Below, piece after piece: positions 50,016 to 59,429 of a stretch of 64,000 nt of DNA. The position numbers and the translations under genes are program-made. Position 1 is the stretch's first letter. Each line of letters begins with the position of its first letter. The notes beneath the pieces were generated by a model. The model saw only the letters and a program-made list of their open reading frames with translations. It made no database searches and was not told where the DNA came from. Source of the DNA: Rebecca billardiae RCC1528 (taxonomy: Eukaryota; Haptophyta); NCBI GenBank assembly GCA_965240325.2, contig OZ251226.1:620001-684000 (forward strand), in the 5' to 3' direction.

Positions 50016-51491
50016 CTAGCTTGTCTCGGCAGCGCGCTGCGAGGCCCACGCGTTGCAGTGGGGCTTGTGCACCTTCCACGAGCTGCGCTGGTGCTCGCGC
50101 GAGCAGAAGACCGCCACGTAGCACCGCTCACACGTCTTGAGACCACGGCCTGTCCGTCCGCAGGCGATGCAGCACTTGGAGACCACATCACGCTCTCCAG
50201 CCTCCTCAGCCAGGACCTCGCGTGCCCTGTCTCCGAGGGCAGGATCGAGCTCTTGGCCACGGTGCAACAGCCGAGCTGCCTCCTCCACGTCACGCTCCAC
50301 TACCGTGCCGTGCAGCGTCAGCTCTCCAAGCCGAATGTGCCCATGTGCGCTCCCTCCCTGAGTAGCCAGCCGGTACCAGCGCACCGCCTCGCCCCAGTCC
50401 TGCGGCACGCCCTCGCCTCGTTCGCACCGCACGCCCAGATTGCACTGCGCATCAGCGTGGCCCTGCTCGACCGCCAGCCGGTACCAGCGCACCGCCTCGC
50501 CCCAGTCCTGCGGCACGCCCTCGCCTCGTTCGCACCGCACGCCCAGATTGCACTGCGCCTGAGCGTGGCCCTGCTCGGCCGCCAACCGGTACCAGCGCAC
50601 CGCCTCGCCCCAGTCCTGCGGCACGCCCTCGCCTCGTGCGTACCGCAGGCCCAGATTGCACTGCGCACCAGCCTGGCCCTGCTCGGCCGCCAGGCGGTAC
50701 CAGCGCACCGCCTCGGCCCAGTCCTGCGGCACGCCCTCGCCTCGTGCGTACAGCAGGCCCAGATTGAACTGCGCCACAGCAAGGCCCTGCTCTGCCAGGC
50801 GGTACCAGCGCACCGCCTCGGCCCAGTCCTGCGGCACGCCCTCGCCTCGTTCATTGAGCCGGCCCAGATTGCACTGCGCATCAGCGTGGCCCTGCTCGGC
50901 CGCCAGCCGGTACCAGCGCACCGCCTCGCCCCAGTCCTGCGACACGCCCTCGCCTTGTGCGTACCGCACGCCCAGAATGCACTGCGCGAGTGCGTGGCCC
51001 TGCTCGGCCGCCAGCCGGTACCAGCGCACCGCCTCGCCCCGGTCCTGCGGCACGCCCTCGCCTTGTGCGTACCGCAGGCCCAGATTGAACTGCGCCACAG
51101 CAAGGCCCTGCTCTGCCGCCAGGCGGTACCAGCGCACCGCCTCGCCCCAGTCCTGCGGCACGCCCTCGCCTCGTGCACTCAGCGCACCCAAGTTGCACTG
51201 CGCGCTTGCGTCGCCCTGCTCAGCCGCCAGCCGGTACCAGCGCGCTGCTGCCTCCGGGTCCTTTGGCTGCCCAAGCGCGCCGTTCATGTAGATGTGGCCC
51301 ATATTCGTCTGCGCCTCTGCAAAGCTGCGCTCAGCGGCGAGGGTGTACAGGCGAAGGGCTTCGCGGGGGTCCTGTGCGAGGCCATCGCCATCCTCAGCCC
51401 GCCGTGCCAGAAGGAACGTCGCACGCGCGTCCCCACGCCCCGACTTGCGTAAGAGGAGCCTGACCGCGGGGCTAGTCGGATCCGCCATCAT
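50016..51491 (-). CDS. Sel1-repeat protein with C-terminal MYND zinc finger
   Basis: The 491-aa protein is almost entirely Sel1-like repeats (about eleven units of 36 residues; consensus AQCNLGxxYAxGEGVPQDWGEAVRWYRLAAEQG). These form an alpha-solenoid used for protein scaffolding. The central units are nearly identical at DNA level (108-bp period, about 50340-51240), indicating recent expansion or homogenisation. One unit near 50790 lacks a codon (RLAEQG). After the repeats comes a MYND-type zinc finger: CCIACGRTGRGLKTCERCYVAVFCSREHQRSSWKVHKPHC, with the expected Cys/His spacing, which normally binds Pro-rich peptides. ATGs at 51491/51488 and 51536 are all possible starts; I use 51491. It is divergent from the plastid-targeted gene at 51582, sharing a promoter region of 45-90 bp. 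Confidence 0.9.
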   Translation of the reverse strand: MMADPTSPAVRLLLRKSGRGDARATFLLARRAEDGDGLAQDPREALRLYTLAAERSFAEAQTNMGHIYMNGALGQPKDPEAAARWYRLAAEQGDASAQCNLGALSARGEGVPQDWGEAVRWYRLAAEQGLAVAQFNLGLRYAQGEGVPQDRGEAVRWYRLAAEQGHALAQCILGVRYAQGEGVSQDWGEAVRWYRLAAEQGHADAQCNLGRLNERGEGVPQDWAEAVRWYRLAEQGLAVAQFNLGLLYARGEGVPQDWAEAVRWYRLAAEQGQAGAQCNLGLRYARGEGVPQDWGEAVRWYRLAAEQGHAQAQCNLGVRCERGEGVPQDWGEAVRWYRLAVEQGHADAQCNLGVRCERGEGVPQDWGEAVRWYRLATQGGSAHGHIRLGELTLHGTVVERDVEEAARLLHRGQELDPALGDRAREVLAEEAGERDVVSKCCIACGRTGRGLKTCERCYVAVFCSREHQRSSWKVHKPHCNAWASQRAAETS

Positions 51492-51581
51492 TGCTGCACC
51501 AAGGGTGGCCGTCGAGGCCGCGAGGCGTGCGTGCATCCGCTGAGAGCTCTCGAGGGAAACACGCCGTCGACCGAACGAGTG
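51492..51581. promoter_or_regulatory. Very compact bidirectional promoter
   Basis: Only 90 bp separate the chosen start codons of the Sel1/MYND gene (minus) and the plastid mini-protein gene (plus), or 45 bp if the upstream ATG at 51536 is used. Both promoters must overlap, or extend into the neighbouring coding sequence. Confidence 0.5.
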
Positions 51582-51896
51582 ATGGGCATGCCGACGCGCG
51601 CAGTCGCCGTGCTGCTCCTGGGATCGGCCCTGGCCTGCGTGGGCTTTACTCCTGCGATGCACAGGCCGCGCGCACGCCCTAGCCTGATTGCGCTCGAGGA
51701 CCAGCTCGCGCAGCGCCAGGTCGCGCCACGCTCAGAGCCAGTTGCCGTCTTCGGCAGCAAGCCTCCCCCAAAGAAGGAGCCGGAGCCGCCAAAGAAGACG
51801 AGTGTCGACCTGAGCATGCTGCTGAGCCCACTCAACCCGTACTCGTGGTTCGTGTACATGTTCGCCTTCATTCTCCTCGTGCCCTACTTCAAGTAG
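51582..51896 (+). CDS. Plastid-targeted small single-TM protein
   Basis: The 104-aa protein has a bipartite leader: hydrophobic signal MGMPTRAVAVLLLGSALACVGF, then TPAMHRPRARPSLIALEDQL, basic and Ser/Pro-containing. A GF or AF junction followed by a short transit peptide is the hallmark of nuclear genes for complex red-lineage plastids. The mature part is polar and Pro/Lys-rich (GSKPPPKKEPEPPKKTSVDLS). It ends in one membrane helix, WFVYMFAFILLVPYF, close to the C-terminus. The size and topology resemble small thylakoid photosystem subunits, but I do not recognise the protein. An in-frame alternative ATG at 51588 is possible. Confidence 0.75.
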   Translation: MGMPTRAVAVLLLGSALACVGFTPAMHRPRARPSLIALEDQLAQRQVAPRSEPVAVFGSKPPPKKEPEPPKKTSVDLSMLLSPLNPYSWFVYMFAFILLVPYFK

Positions 51897-52989
51897 GCCT
51901 CCGCGCGTTACTCGCTCCAGAGCGGAGTAATCACTGTAACAACATCCAGATGGTTATCTCATCACCGTTGGGAGGAGCGCAATGATTCTGAGGGCGCGGC
52001 CAGCTGCCACAGGCGTTGATGGCTGGCAGACCCCGATGGCGCCACCCCACACCCGGACCGCGGCCACGGTGACGGTCGTGCCTCACCGCTCCTAATCCGC
52101 CAGGCGGATTCCCGGGGCCCGTCACGGCGGCTGACATGCATGCATGAGGCGGCCGCCACTCTATCAGTATATTTAGAGTGATAGTCTGCCGGGCTGGCGA
52201 GCTGCCATCAGTAGAGTCGCAGCGGAAGCCTGCGCAGAGCAGTATAAGCTACCGCCGTGACGCCCCGGGTCTGCTGCTGCTGCCGTGCTGAGGGCGAGTG
52301 AGCCTGATGCCACTTCTAATTACAGTACGGCGTCTGATTAGACCGATGAGACTAGCTTATGAGTAGCTAGCTACTGTCTACTGAGTCTGACTGAGACTGG
52401 CTCACTGAGTGAGTATCATCGGTAGCAGGTGATGAGCAGTGAGTGGGCGCGGCCCGCGCCGGGGCGCCGCGCGGGCGCCACCGGCGGCCACAGGCCGGCG
52501 CTGCCGTCGTTACGACGCCGGTACAGTCGGTACTGAGTCTCAGTCTGAGACAGTGAGACTATATATATATGACCGCGTTCCGCGGTCCTTCCGTAGAACC
52601 AACGCAGTTAGGGGCCCGCGGTGCACCCTCCGTCGGCTGCTGAGTGCTGTCTCAGTCGGACAATCATGTGTAACAGTTCGTTCGCCTCGGAGCTGCCACC
52701 GCCACAACTCAGTTGCCGCCCACCGGGCCGGCGGGCCGAGGACTGTCGCCGGCGGGCCGCCGCGCGGGGAAGCGGCCGCCGCGGGGCGGCGCGCGCGCGC
52801 AGGCAGGGCGATAGGCGCCGCGCGGCGCGGGCCGGCGCGTGCGCGCGTGCGGGCGCACAGTCTGCTTGAGGTGCTCGCGCGGCGCCATGCGCTCGACGAC
52901 GGGCCGCTGGTCGCTCACTCAGCCGGCGCACCTCGTGCCGGCAGACGGAGCGAGAGCGCGCGCCACGCAGTGCTGCCCCGGCCTGCGCT
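51897..52989. other. Intergenic region with simple sequence and a family-B end
   Basis: 52290-52440 is rich in ACTAGCTTATGAG/GACTGAGTC-like short repeats. The stretch from 52640 to 52989 is GC-rich and coding-like on both strands but belongs to no recognised frame. Confidence 0.4.
52569..52622 (-). repeat. Family-B terminal fragment
   Basis: Begins with the GACCGCG-TTC-CGCGGTC hairpin directly after an (AT)n run, then AACCAACGCAGTTAGGGG. In reverse it matches the copies ending at 18977 and 59404. Similarity ends near 52622. Confidence 0.65.
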
Positions 52990-54000
52990 ACCGGCAGCCG
53001 CGCACCGAGACCGAGCGGAGCTCGGGGTGGAACGAGGCGAGCGGCGCGTCGCGCCTGCCGCCGCGCGTGCGCGCCTGCTCCACCGCCGGACCGCGCCGCC
53101 GTCAGCTCGCCCGCCGCCTCCTCCGCCGCGTCGGCCTCGAAGACGGCTGCGGCGGCCCGAGCCAGCGGCACGGGCTGAGCCCGTGCGCGCTGGCACCCGG
53201 CGCCGATCGCCTCGACGGCCGTCTACTCCACAGCTGGCTGCTCGAGCTGCTGCACGGGGCGTCGCGACGAGGGCGCCACGCGCGCCCAGCGGCAGCGCGT
53301 CCGTCGCCGCGTCGCGCAGCGCGTCGAGCTCGGCGCCGCGCTTCGCCAGCTCGGCGCCCAGCGCCTCCGCACTCGCAGTTGGCGTGCGCGAGCGCCAGCG
53401 TGCGCATGCCGGAAACGGTGCTGCTGCTGGACTGCTCCGTCGCGGCGGATGTGGCGAGCGAGACGATGGAAGGGCACGCGAGCAGCGCCGCCAGCAGCGC
53501 GCCGTGATGCCGAGCGCGCCGCCGAGCACGCCGAGCGTCTCGCCCGCCTCGGCGCACGCGGCCTAGCCCGGCGGCTCGCGCTGCGCCTCGCAGCCGCGTG
53601 CCGCGCGAGCGGGCAGGCGAGCGCATCCAGCGCGCCGGTGCCGCCGAGCGCGCCGCCGTCCGCGCCTCGTGCCCCAGCCCGAGCCGCACCGCGCGCGCGC
53701 CGGGCCGCGCGAGCTCGCTGGCCGCGGCCTCCACCTCGGCGTCACTCAGCGCACCGCAGCCTTCGCTCTTGCCGTGCGCGTCGGCGGGCGCCGCCGCGCC
53801 GCCCACCGGGCGCCGCCGCTTGCGCACGAGCGCGCCCGGGTCCTCGCAGCCGCCCGGCCCGCGCGCTGCCGCGGCGGCGGCCGCGCTCGCATCGAGCGCA
53901 GCGGCGGCGAGCGGCAGCGCGCGCCGCGTGCCAGCGAGAACGCATATGCCTGCGGGTCCGAAGGCAAAGCTCCTTTCGCCCGCTCGAAAGTGAAGGTTGT
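52990..54000 (-). pseudogene. Frameshifted coding-like relic of an unknown membrane protein
   Basis: The minus strand has protein-like text that jumps between frames. A first block (residues like LPLAAAALDASAAAA, then DAEVEAAASELARPGARAVRLGLGHEA) covers about 53990-53630. A hydrophobic stretch near 53540-53450 (ETLGVLGGALGIT in one frame, ALLAALLACPSIVSLATSAATE in the next) reads as one transmembrane helix only across a frame change. ALGAELAKRGAELDALRDAATDALPLGARGALV at about 53390-53290 and LARAAAAVFEADAAEEAAGELTAARS at about 53165-53090 lie in further frames. I could not place GT-AG introns to reconcile them, so decay, sequencing error or an unusual gene structure are all open. No family is recognised. 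Confidence 0.3.
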
Positions 54001-54260
54001 CTCGAGTTGTGTTGTGTCGATATGGAATTGTGGACATAGAATGCTGAGCGTTTGACCAATCAACGTCTCGGAAAAAAGGACGAAACATGACTCACACGTG
54101 TGAGTACTCCCGATCTCCTGGAGATATGGCCATTTCCGCCCACTGGGGTCATTATTAGGTGTAAAGTTGAGTAATTTGGCAGCGCGCAAAGGTTCGTCGT
54201 TAGTAAAGTTGAGTACTTGACGAAGACTTTTTGCCAGGAGCCCTCAGCCCGCACCCACGC

Positions 54261-54308
54261 GCCAAATAGGACGAGGACCCAAGCGCTTGGGTCCTCGTCC
54301 TATTTGGC
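54261..54308. repeat. Perfect 48-bp palindrome
   Basis: Arms 54261-54284 and 54285-54308 are exact reverse complements with no spacer (left arm begins GCCAAATAGGACGAGG). There is no coding role. It would extrude as a cruciform or give a perfect 24-bp RNA stem. It differs in sequence from the hairpins at 17739 and 38658. Confidence 0.9.
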
Positions 54309-54364
54309 AATATGCTATGAAGATTTACAACAAATCGCAGATTCGTTCACCCAGATATACTGAC

Positions 54365-54847
54365 AAATGCACGTCCGTCCATCGACTTATGCGGAATGGC
54401 CCGGGCGCGGCTATTTCGTCAATCGCGTCTTGCTAATGCAGAGCAATGGGCGAATGAACCCCTCGAAAAAGCGAAAACTCACCCTCCAACAGCCCTCAAA
54501 ATCGTCCCCCGTCCCCTTTTCTTTGATCAAAAGATCTTTTTGACAACGTAGTGAGGGCCCCCGGCGGGGCTCCACGCTACGCGCTCCGCCCTGCACCGCG
54601 GGCCAAATGCACGTCCGTCCATCGACTTATGCGGAATGGCCCGGGCGCGGCTATTTCGTCAATCGCGTCTTGCTAATGCAGAGCAATGGGCGAATGAACC
54701 CCTCGAAAAAGCGAAAACTCACCCTCCAACAGCCCTCAAAATCGTCCCCCGAGTCCCCTTTTCTTTGATCAAAAGATCTTTTTGACAACGTAGTGAGGGC
54801 CCCCGGCGGGGCTCCACGCTACGCGCTCCGCCCTGCACCGCGGGCCA
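54365..54847 (+). repeat. Tandem duplication of a 240-bp family-C unit
   Basis: Unit 1 is 54365-54604 and unit 2 is 54605-54847, identical apart from a 3-nt insertion (GAG near 54752). The second half of each unit matches family-C repeats at 30930-31083 and, in reverse, 58130-58260. The first half (ATGCACGTCCGTCCATCG onward) is found only here. High identity indicates a recent duplication. Confidence 0.9.
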
Positions 54848-55140
54848 TGATACTAGCTAAGCGCAGCAGTAGTCGTCACTTACGTATAGTAGTTACAAAC
54901 GTACTATATAGCGTCGCGCGCCCTCCGGGTCCGGGACTGGCGGCCTCCGACTCACTGAGTCCGGGGCGACTGGCGCGCGTCGGCCGCCCCCGGGCATGCC
55001 CGGCAATGACGGAACCTCGTCGTCAGTCCTCCCTATCACGACTCCTTGACAGGGCCAGGCTGAGTACATGGGGGTAGGACCGATGCTTCCGAAAGTATTG
55101 TCCGAAACAGGGGCGAAGTGCCCGAGCTGCTCGCGGCGGC
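54848..55140. other. Intergenic
   Basis: No gene seen. AT-rich at 54885-54912, then GC-rich; contains the 3' flank of the arabinosyltransferase gene. Confidence 0.4.
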
Positions 55141-56880
55141 TCATGGCGATGCCCTTCTGCATGTCCACGCGGGCGGCTCCGAAGCTCCGGCGCCGACGCG
55201 TCGGGCCGTGAGCGAGCCGTCACCGACGGCCACATTGAATTGCCCCGCGCTGTCGACGTAGATGCAGGCTTTGATCGGACACCACGACTCCAGCTCCGGG
55301 TTGTTCATGGATGCCCACCGCGCACGCTTGATGAGCTTGTGGCCCGATGTCGCGTCGCCGTCGTCGCCCAGCTCGAGCTCGAACTTGCTCTCGGTGCTCT
55401 CCGCGCAGTCCCACTTGCTGCCGATCAGCGCGGCGATGTACGGCATGATCTTCTTCTCCGTCTTGAAGCCGTTGTCGTGCTTGCCAAACCAACTCGCGCG
55501 CCGGCGGCCGTACACCGTCTGCCCCGCGACGCGCACGTTCTTTGGCTGGCCGCCGCCGCCTGCGGTCGGCCACGTGGAGATGTTCGCCATCGCCTCGTTG
55601 AACGCGCTGACCAGCCAATGGCCGGCGAGGTTGCCGTTCGCGGGCGGCAGCGGCAGCGGGCTGGGCGGGTACTCGCCGGAGAAGTGCCGCTTGTCCAGCG
55701 AGTACTCGCCGATCGTCCACGGCCGGCACGGCGTGCCATCCAGGTAGTACTCAAACTGGTACGTGTAGTGCAGGATCCAATAGCGCTCGAGGAAGCGCTC
55801 GAGCTGCTGCTTCGACGAGAGCGCGCCCGGCTCGACCTGGAAGTCCGCGAATAGCTGGTGCTCCAGCCCGATCGACGCGGCCGCGATCGCGTACCCCCAC
55901 ATCTCGATCACCCAGCCGAGCTTGCTCTCCGCCTCCTGGTCGGTCTTGAGCGCGATCGCCTTCTCGTGCCACACGGGCGTCACGCGCTCCAGGTCGCGCT
56001 TGTGGATAATGACGGGCGAGGGGCCGATCGGCTGCACCTTCTTGTAGTCGGCCGGCGTGCTCTGCTCCCCGGACGCCACCTTCCACACGCGGTGCACCAG
56101 CTGCTCGAACGCCGGGTTGGGGCCCATGTAGTTGAAGATGTACGCAGACGGCGCCCCGAGCCGCGCCGTGTTCGGGATGGCGTGCATGAAGATGTGGTCG
56201 GTCTCGGCGATGAGCACGTACTCCTCCGGGATCTTGGTGCGCCACTCCTCCGAGGCGAGCAGCTGCACTACCGAGTACGGCCTGTTGATCACGCGGTACC
56301 CGTGGAAGCGGGAGAGCTCGGCGTTCGAGTACTCCTTGACAAACACGCTCGGCACCTCGTCCTCCACCCCGTCCGGACGGGCGCCCTCGCTCGCGACGAG
56401 GCGCGTGAAGCCCGTCATCTCGGTGCACGCGCCGGCCGGATCGAGCGCGCGCTGCTTCAGCCAGTGTCGGTACATGATGCGGCACTGCCACTGCTGGTAC
56501 ACCTGGCCGGTCGCGGTGAGTATCGTGTGGTAGGGCTTGCGCGACGCAGGGCACGCCGCGGACGCTGGTGCCGGCCCGCTCGCGCCGGCGCTCGGGGCGG
56601 CGGGGTTCGGCGTCGACGCCGCTGAGGTGGCTGCCGCATCCGCCGCGCCATCGCTCCCCGCAGCTGGGTTGAGGCGCATGGGTTCAGGCAGATCGCCGGT
56701 GCTAGGGACGTGCTGCAGCTCCGCGCCAGCCCGTGCCGCGCTGTCGGCGCGAGCAGCCGGCGCGGCGGGAGCGACCGGCGCGACGGCGTCGACGAGGTAC
56801 GGCAGCACGCTGTACGCATTCACGGCCAGCACCACGAAGATTCCAACGCACGCCACGCGCCACGTGTTGCACCGCAACAT
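55141..56880 (-). CDS. Hydroxyproline O-arabinosyltransferase-like glycosyltransferase
   Basis: The 579-aa type II membrane protein (ATG at 56880; the upstream frame opens with TTG) resembles the HPAT/RDN1 and related GT95/GT96 enzymes. These add arabinose to hydroxyproline, or a sugar to Ser, on secreted glycoproteins in the Golgi. The anchor is VACVGIFVVLAVNAYSVLPYLV (residues 8-29), followed by an Ala/Pro stem to about 115. Family blocks: HTILTATGQVYQQWQCRIMYRHWL, EMTGFTRLVAS, YRVINRPYSVVQLL, EEYVLIAETDHIFMHAIPN (with the DxD-like ETDH), IGPSPVIIHKRDLERVTPVW and LGWVIEMWGYAIAAASIGLEH. The C-terminal 200 residues extend beyond the plant core and contain HFSGEYPPSPLPLPPANG and a Cys-containing tail. 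Single exon. Divergent from the dynein light chain. Confidence 0.88.
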   Translation of the reverse strand: MLRCNTWRVACVGIFVVLAVNAYSVLPYLVDAVAPVAPAAPAARADSAARAGAELQHVPSTGDLPEPMRLNPAAGSDGAADAAATSAASTPNPAAPSAGASGPAPASAACPASRKPYHTILTATGQVYQQWQCRIMYRHWLKQRALDPAGACTEMTGFTRLVASEGARPDGVEDEVPSVFVKEYSNAELSRFHGYRVINRPYSVVQLLASEEWRTKIPEEYVLIAETDHIFMHAIPNTARLGAPSAYIFNYMGPNPAFEQLVHRVWKVASGEQSTPADYKKVQPIGPSPVIIHKRDLERVTPVWHEKAIALKTDQEAESKLGWVIEMWGYAIAAASIGLEHQLFADFQVEPGALSSKQQLERFLERYWILHYTYQFEYYLDGTPCRPWTIGEYSLDKRHFSGEYPPSPLPLPPANGNLAGHWLVSAFNEAMANISTWPTAGGGGQPKNVRVAGQTVYGRRRASWFGKHDNGFKTEKKIMPYIAALIGSKWDCAESTESKFELELGDDGDATSGHKLIKRARWASMNNPELESWCPIKACIYVDSAGQFNVAVGDGSLTARRVGAGASEPPAWTCRRASP

Positions 56881-57076
56881 GGCGGCTGGCGCGGAGCGGC
56901 GGCGCACGGGGTGGTGCTCCACTGCTCCCAAATAAGAAATAGAGGGGCTCCCGAGGCGACCGCGAGCTGGTTTTATTTCGGCGACAGGGGAAAAAAAAGC
57001 AACGGCCCGGCGGCGGCCGCTCGGCCCAGCCGCAGGGCCCGCCCGCTGGCGCTGGCTGAAGAGCCGTTATTTCAGC
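56881..57076. promoter_or_regulatory. Divergent promoter, arabinosyltransferase / dynein light chain
   Basis: The 196 bp between two ATGs include AAATAAGAAATAG (56930-56942) and a GGGGAAAAAAAAG run (56988-57000), AT-rich islands within GC-rich DNA. Both could be core promoter parts; direction cannot be assigned. Confidence 0.45.
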
Positions 57077-57545
57077 ATGGCAGAAGCACACGCGGGTGGC
57101 GAGGGCGACGCAAAGGGGAAGGATGCGCACGATTTGGCACAGGAGGATCTGGAGAAGAAGTACGTGATCAAGGTAGAGCACACGGACATGACCGAGGAGA
57201 TGCAAGAGGAGCTCAAAACCATTGTGAGGGAGGCGTTTTCCAAGTACACGGTTTACAAGGACCTGGCGACGCACGTAAAGCAGGCATTCGACACCAAGTA
57301 CCCTCCACCTGACAACAAGGCGACGAGCGGGGTGTATCATTGCGTCGTAGGTGCGTTGCACCGTTGCGTGCTGCCGCCCCGTCCCAGTGGTGTGAGGTTT
57401 CACCGGGTGTTCTCTCGGCTGCCGCGCCCACGCAGGGAGCAACTACGCAGTCTCTGTCACACACGAGACTCATTTCGCATGCCACCTGAAGTGCAACAAC
57501 ATCTCGGTCGTATTGTTTCGATCGAAGGACTCTCCATTCGACTGA
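57077..57545 (+). CDS. LC8-type dynein light chain
   Basis: Two exons (57077-57350 and 57436-57545; donor GTGCGT, acceptor ACGCAG, 85-bp intron) give 127 aa. After a 25-residue Gly/Asp/Lys-rich N-terminus comes the LC8 fold: KVEHTDMTEEMQEELKTIVREAF, then DLATHVKQAFDTKYPP and GVYHCVVG. Across the splice junction it continues SNYAVSVTHETHFACHLKCNNISVVLFRS. The conserved HCVVG and VTHET...F match LC8; normal LC8 has about 89 residues. The N-terminal extension and weaker conservation suggest an axonemal outer-arm light chain of the LC6-like subgroup rather than the universal hub protein. This implies a motile cilium. Confidence 0.93.
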
Positions 57546-58125
57546 TCGCGCGGCGCGGAAACCTGGACACTACGTGGACGGGGCTGCACCACCCCGTGCC
57601 GCACGGTCGGCCAGTGGCGCCGCCCGCAGTCTGCCAGTCAGAACTGCGACGTGGCCGTGCGCCTGAATGTCGATCTAATGAATCTTGACAGTGACACTCG
57701 ACGGTCTGTCTAGCAGCACTTCAGACAGCCTGCCCACAGGGCCACACCCACTCCGGGCGGCACAGGCACTGCTGCCACTGCTCTGCACGGGCCGCCCTCG
57801 GGCCCGCCCCCCGGCCGCCCCGGTCCGGCGCGCCCCGGCGGTCCGCGGGGCCTGAGCGGCCTGAGCGGTGAGCCTCGCGGACGCGGACGGCGGAGTCGGG
57901 CTCCGAGTGGCTCCGACCGACTACCGAGTCCGAGTCGGCCGGCTGCTCGGACTGAAGCCTTCACTGAAGCTCATGAACAGACAGACACAGTCGACACCCC
58001 GTAAAGCGAACGGCGAAACGGGACGCGGGACTGACACGCGTGTAATTATTAAATAAATTATCAATTATCTGCGCGCCATCATTATTCGTCATTGATCATC
58101 AATTATACTACAATAATCGTCAATT

Positions 58126-58400
58126 ATGGCCCGCGGTGCAGGGCGGAGCGCGCAGCGTGGAGCCCGCACCAGCGGGCCCGAACCACGTTTCAAAACTTAG
58201 ATCTTTGATCAAGAAAAAAGGGACGGGGGGCGATTTTTAGGGCTGGCGGAGACCGAGTTTCGAGTTTTTGAGATCGCATAGAGAGGTCTATTAGGCCGAA
58301 AAACACCGCGTCCACGATATTCCCTAAGTAAAGTGCGATCTGGACGTCAGCCGGACGTGACTTTAGCGTCACGGTTCGTTACGAGCGAATCGTATTCGTC
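58126..58400 (-). repeat. Family-C dispersed repeat, reversed copy
   Basis: The reverse complement is homologous to 30790-31083 along almost its full length, including the GGTTCGTTACG block at the distal end and the GGGCCAT(A/G) end. It is diverged by substitutions and small gaps. Confidence 0.75.
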
Positions 58401-58984
58401 GTCCCGGGTTGCGTGACGTCCGGACTGGGCCACATCCGGATCGTCGGAGGTGACGTGCCCCGGCACGATGGCGGATGCGGGACGGCGCCTGCACGTGCCT
58501 CCGGACCCGCCTCCCGCTTGCTGCTCACGCAGTCAGCTGCGACCGTGGCGCATGATCGCAGAAGCAGTGCCGGCAGTACGGCCTGCATCAGCTAGTGCCG
58601 CGCCGTCGTGGCGCGCGCGGTAGTTGCGCGTTTGCAGCGCTCGCCGCTCGGCGACGGCACGCGCGTGCGGCTCAGGTGTGTCAAATGCGGTCTCGTCGGC
58701 GCGCTTTCGCCCGCCACCTCGTGCACCCGTGCCGCCAGTTTCATCGTCTTCATGAGGACTGCTGCTGCTGTCGCCATCCGCTCTCCATCACCCCGAGTGG
58801 CGAGTCGCGCGGCGCGCGCGGTAGGCAGGGCGTACGGTCACTCACCCGTGCAACGGCTAACGGGTCAAGTGGCCAGAGTACGTCTGGTCGTTGGCTGGCA
58901 CGGGCCGCAGCGCTAAAGCACCAGGCTGCTGTCACACCCGACTCCTTCAGTACTCCGAGCTCCGCGGCACGACTCACTCGGCAC

Positions 58985-59404
58985 GATGACGATCGCGGAC
59001 GGGTCGGATCCGAGCTGATCAGCCAGAGTTGGACAGTTTGGCAGCTACTAGTAGTAATTCCGATGCCGATGGCACGATCGCGGACGGGTCGGATCCGAGC
59101 TGATCAGCCAGTTGGACATTTGGCAGCTAGTTGTCAGACGGACGTCCGATTTGACGACCGGTGCCGGGTGCGGTCTCAGGTCCGCTGCTGTGATTGTGTG
59201 AAGTGTGAATGAGTCTCGCGGTCGCGCAGGCAGGGCGACGGTCGGACTAATAGCTTCAGTCATCTCAGAACCGACTTCAACTGGCGAACTGCCACTACGC
59301 CGGAGAGCCGCGATTCGGCACGGCCTGACGGCCACCGCGGGCCCCCAACGGCAACTGGCAACTGCGTTGATTCTATGCAGAAAAGGACCGCGGAACGCGG
59401 TCAT
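58985..59404 (+). repeat. Family-B 3' portion, with internal duplication
   Basis: Matches 18626-18977 and ends in the same GACCGCGGAACGCGGTC hairpin. The GGATCCGAGCTGATCAGCCA block occurs twice in this copy (about 59024 and 59091), showing a local duplication of about 68 bp. Confidence 0.75.
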
Positions 59405-59429
59405 AACTACTTATGTCGGTCAACTCGCA

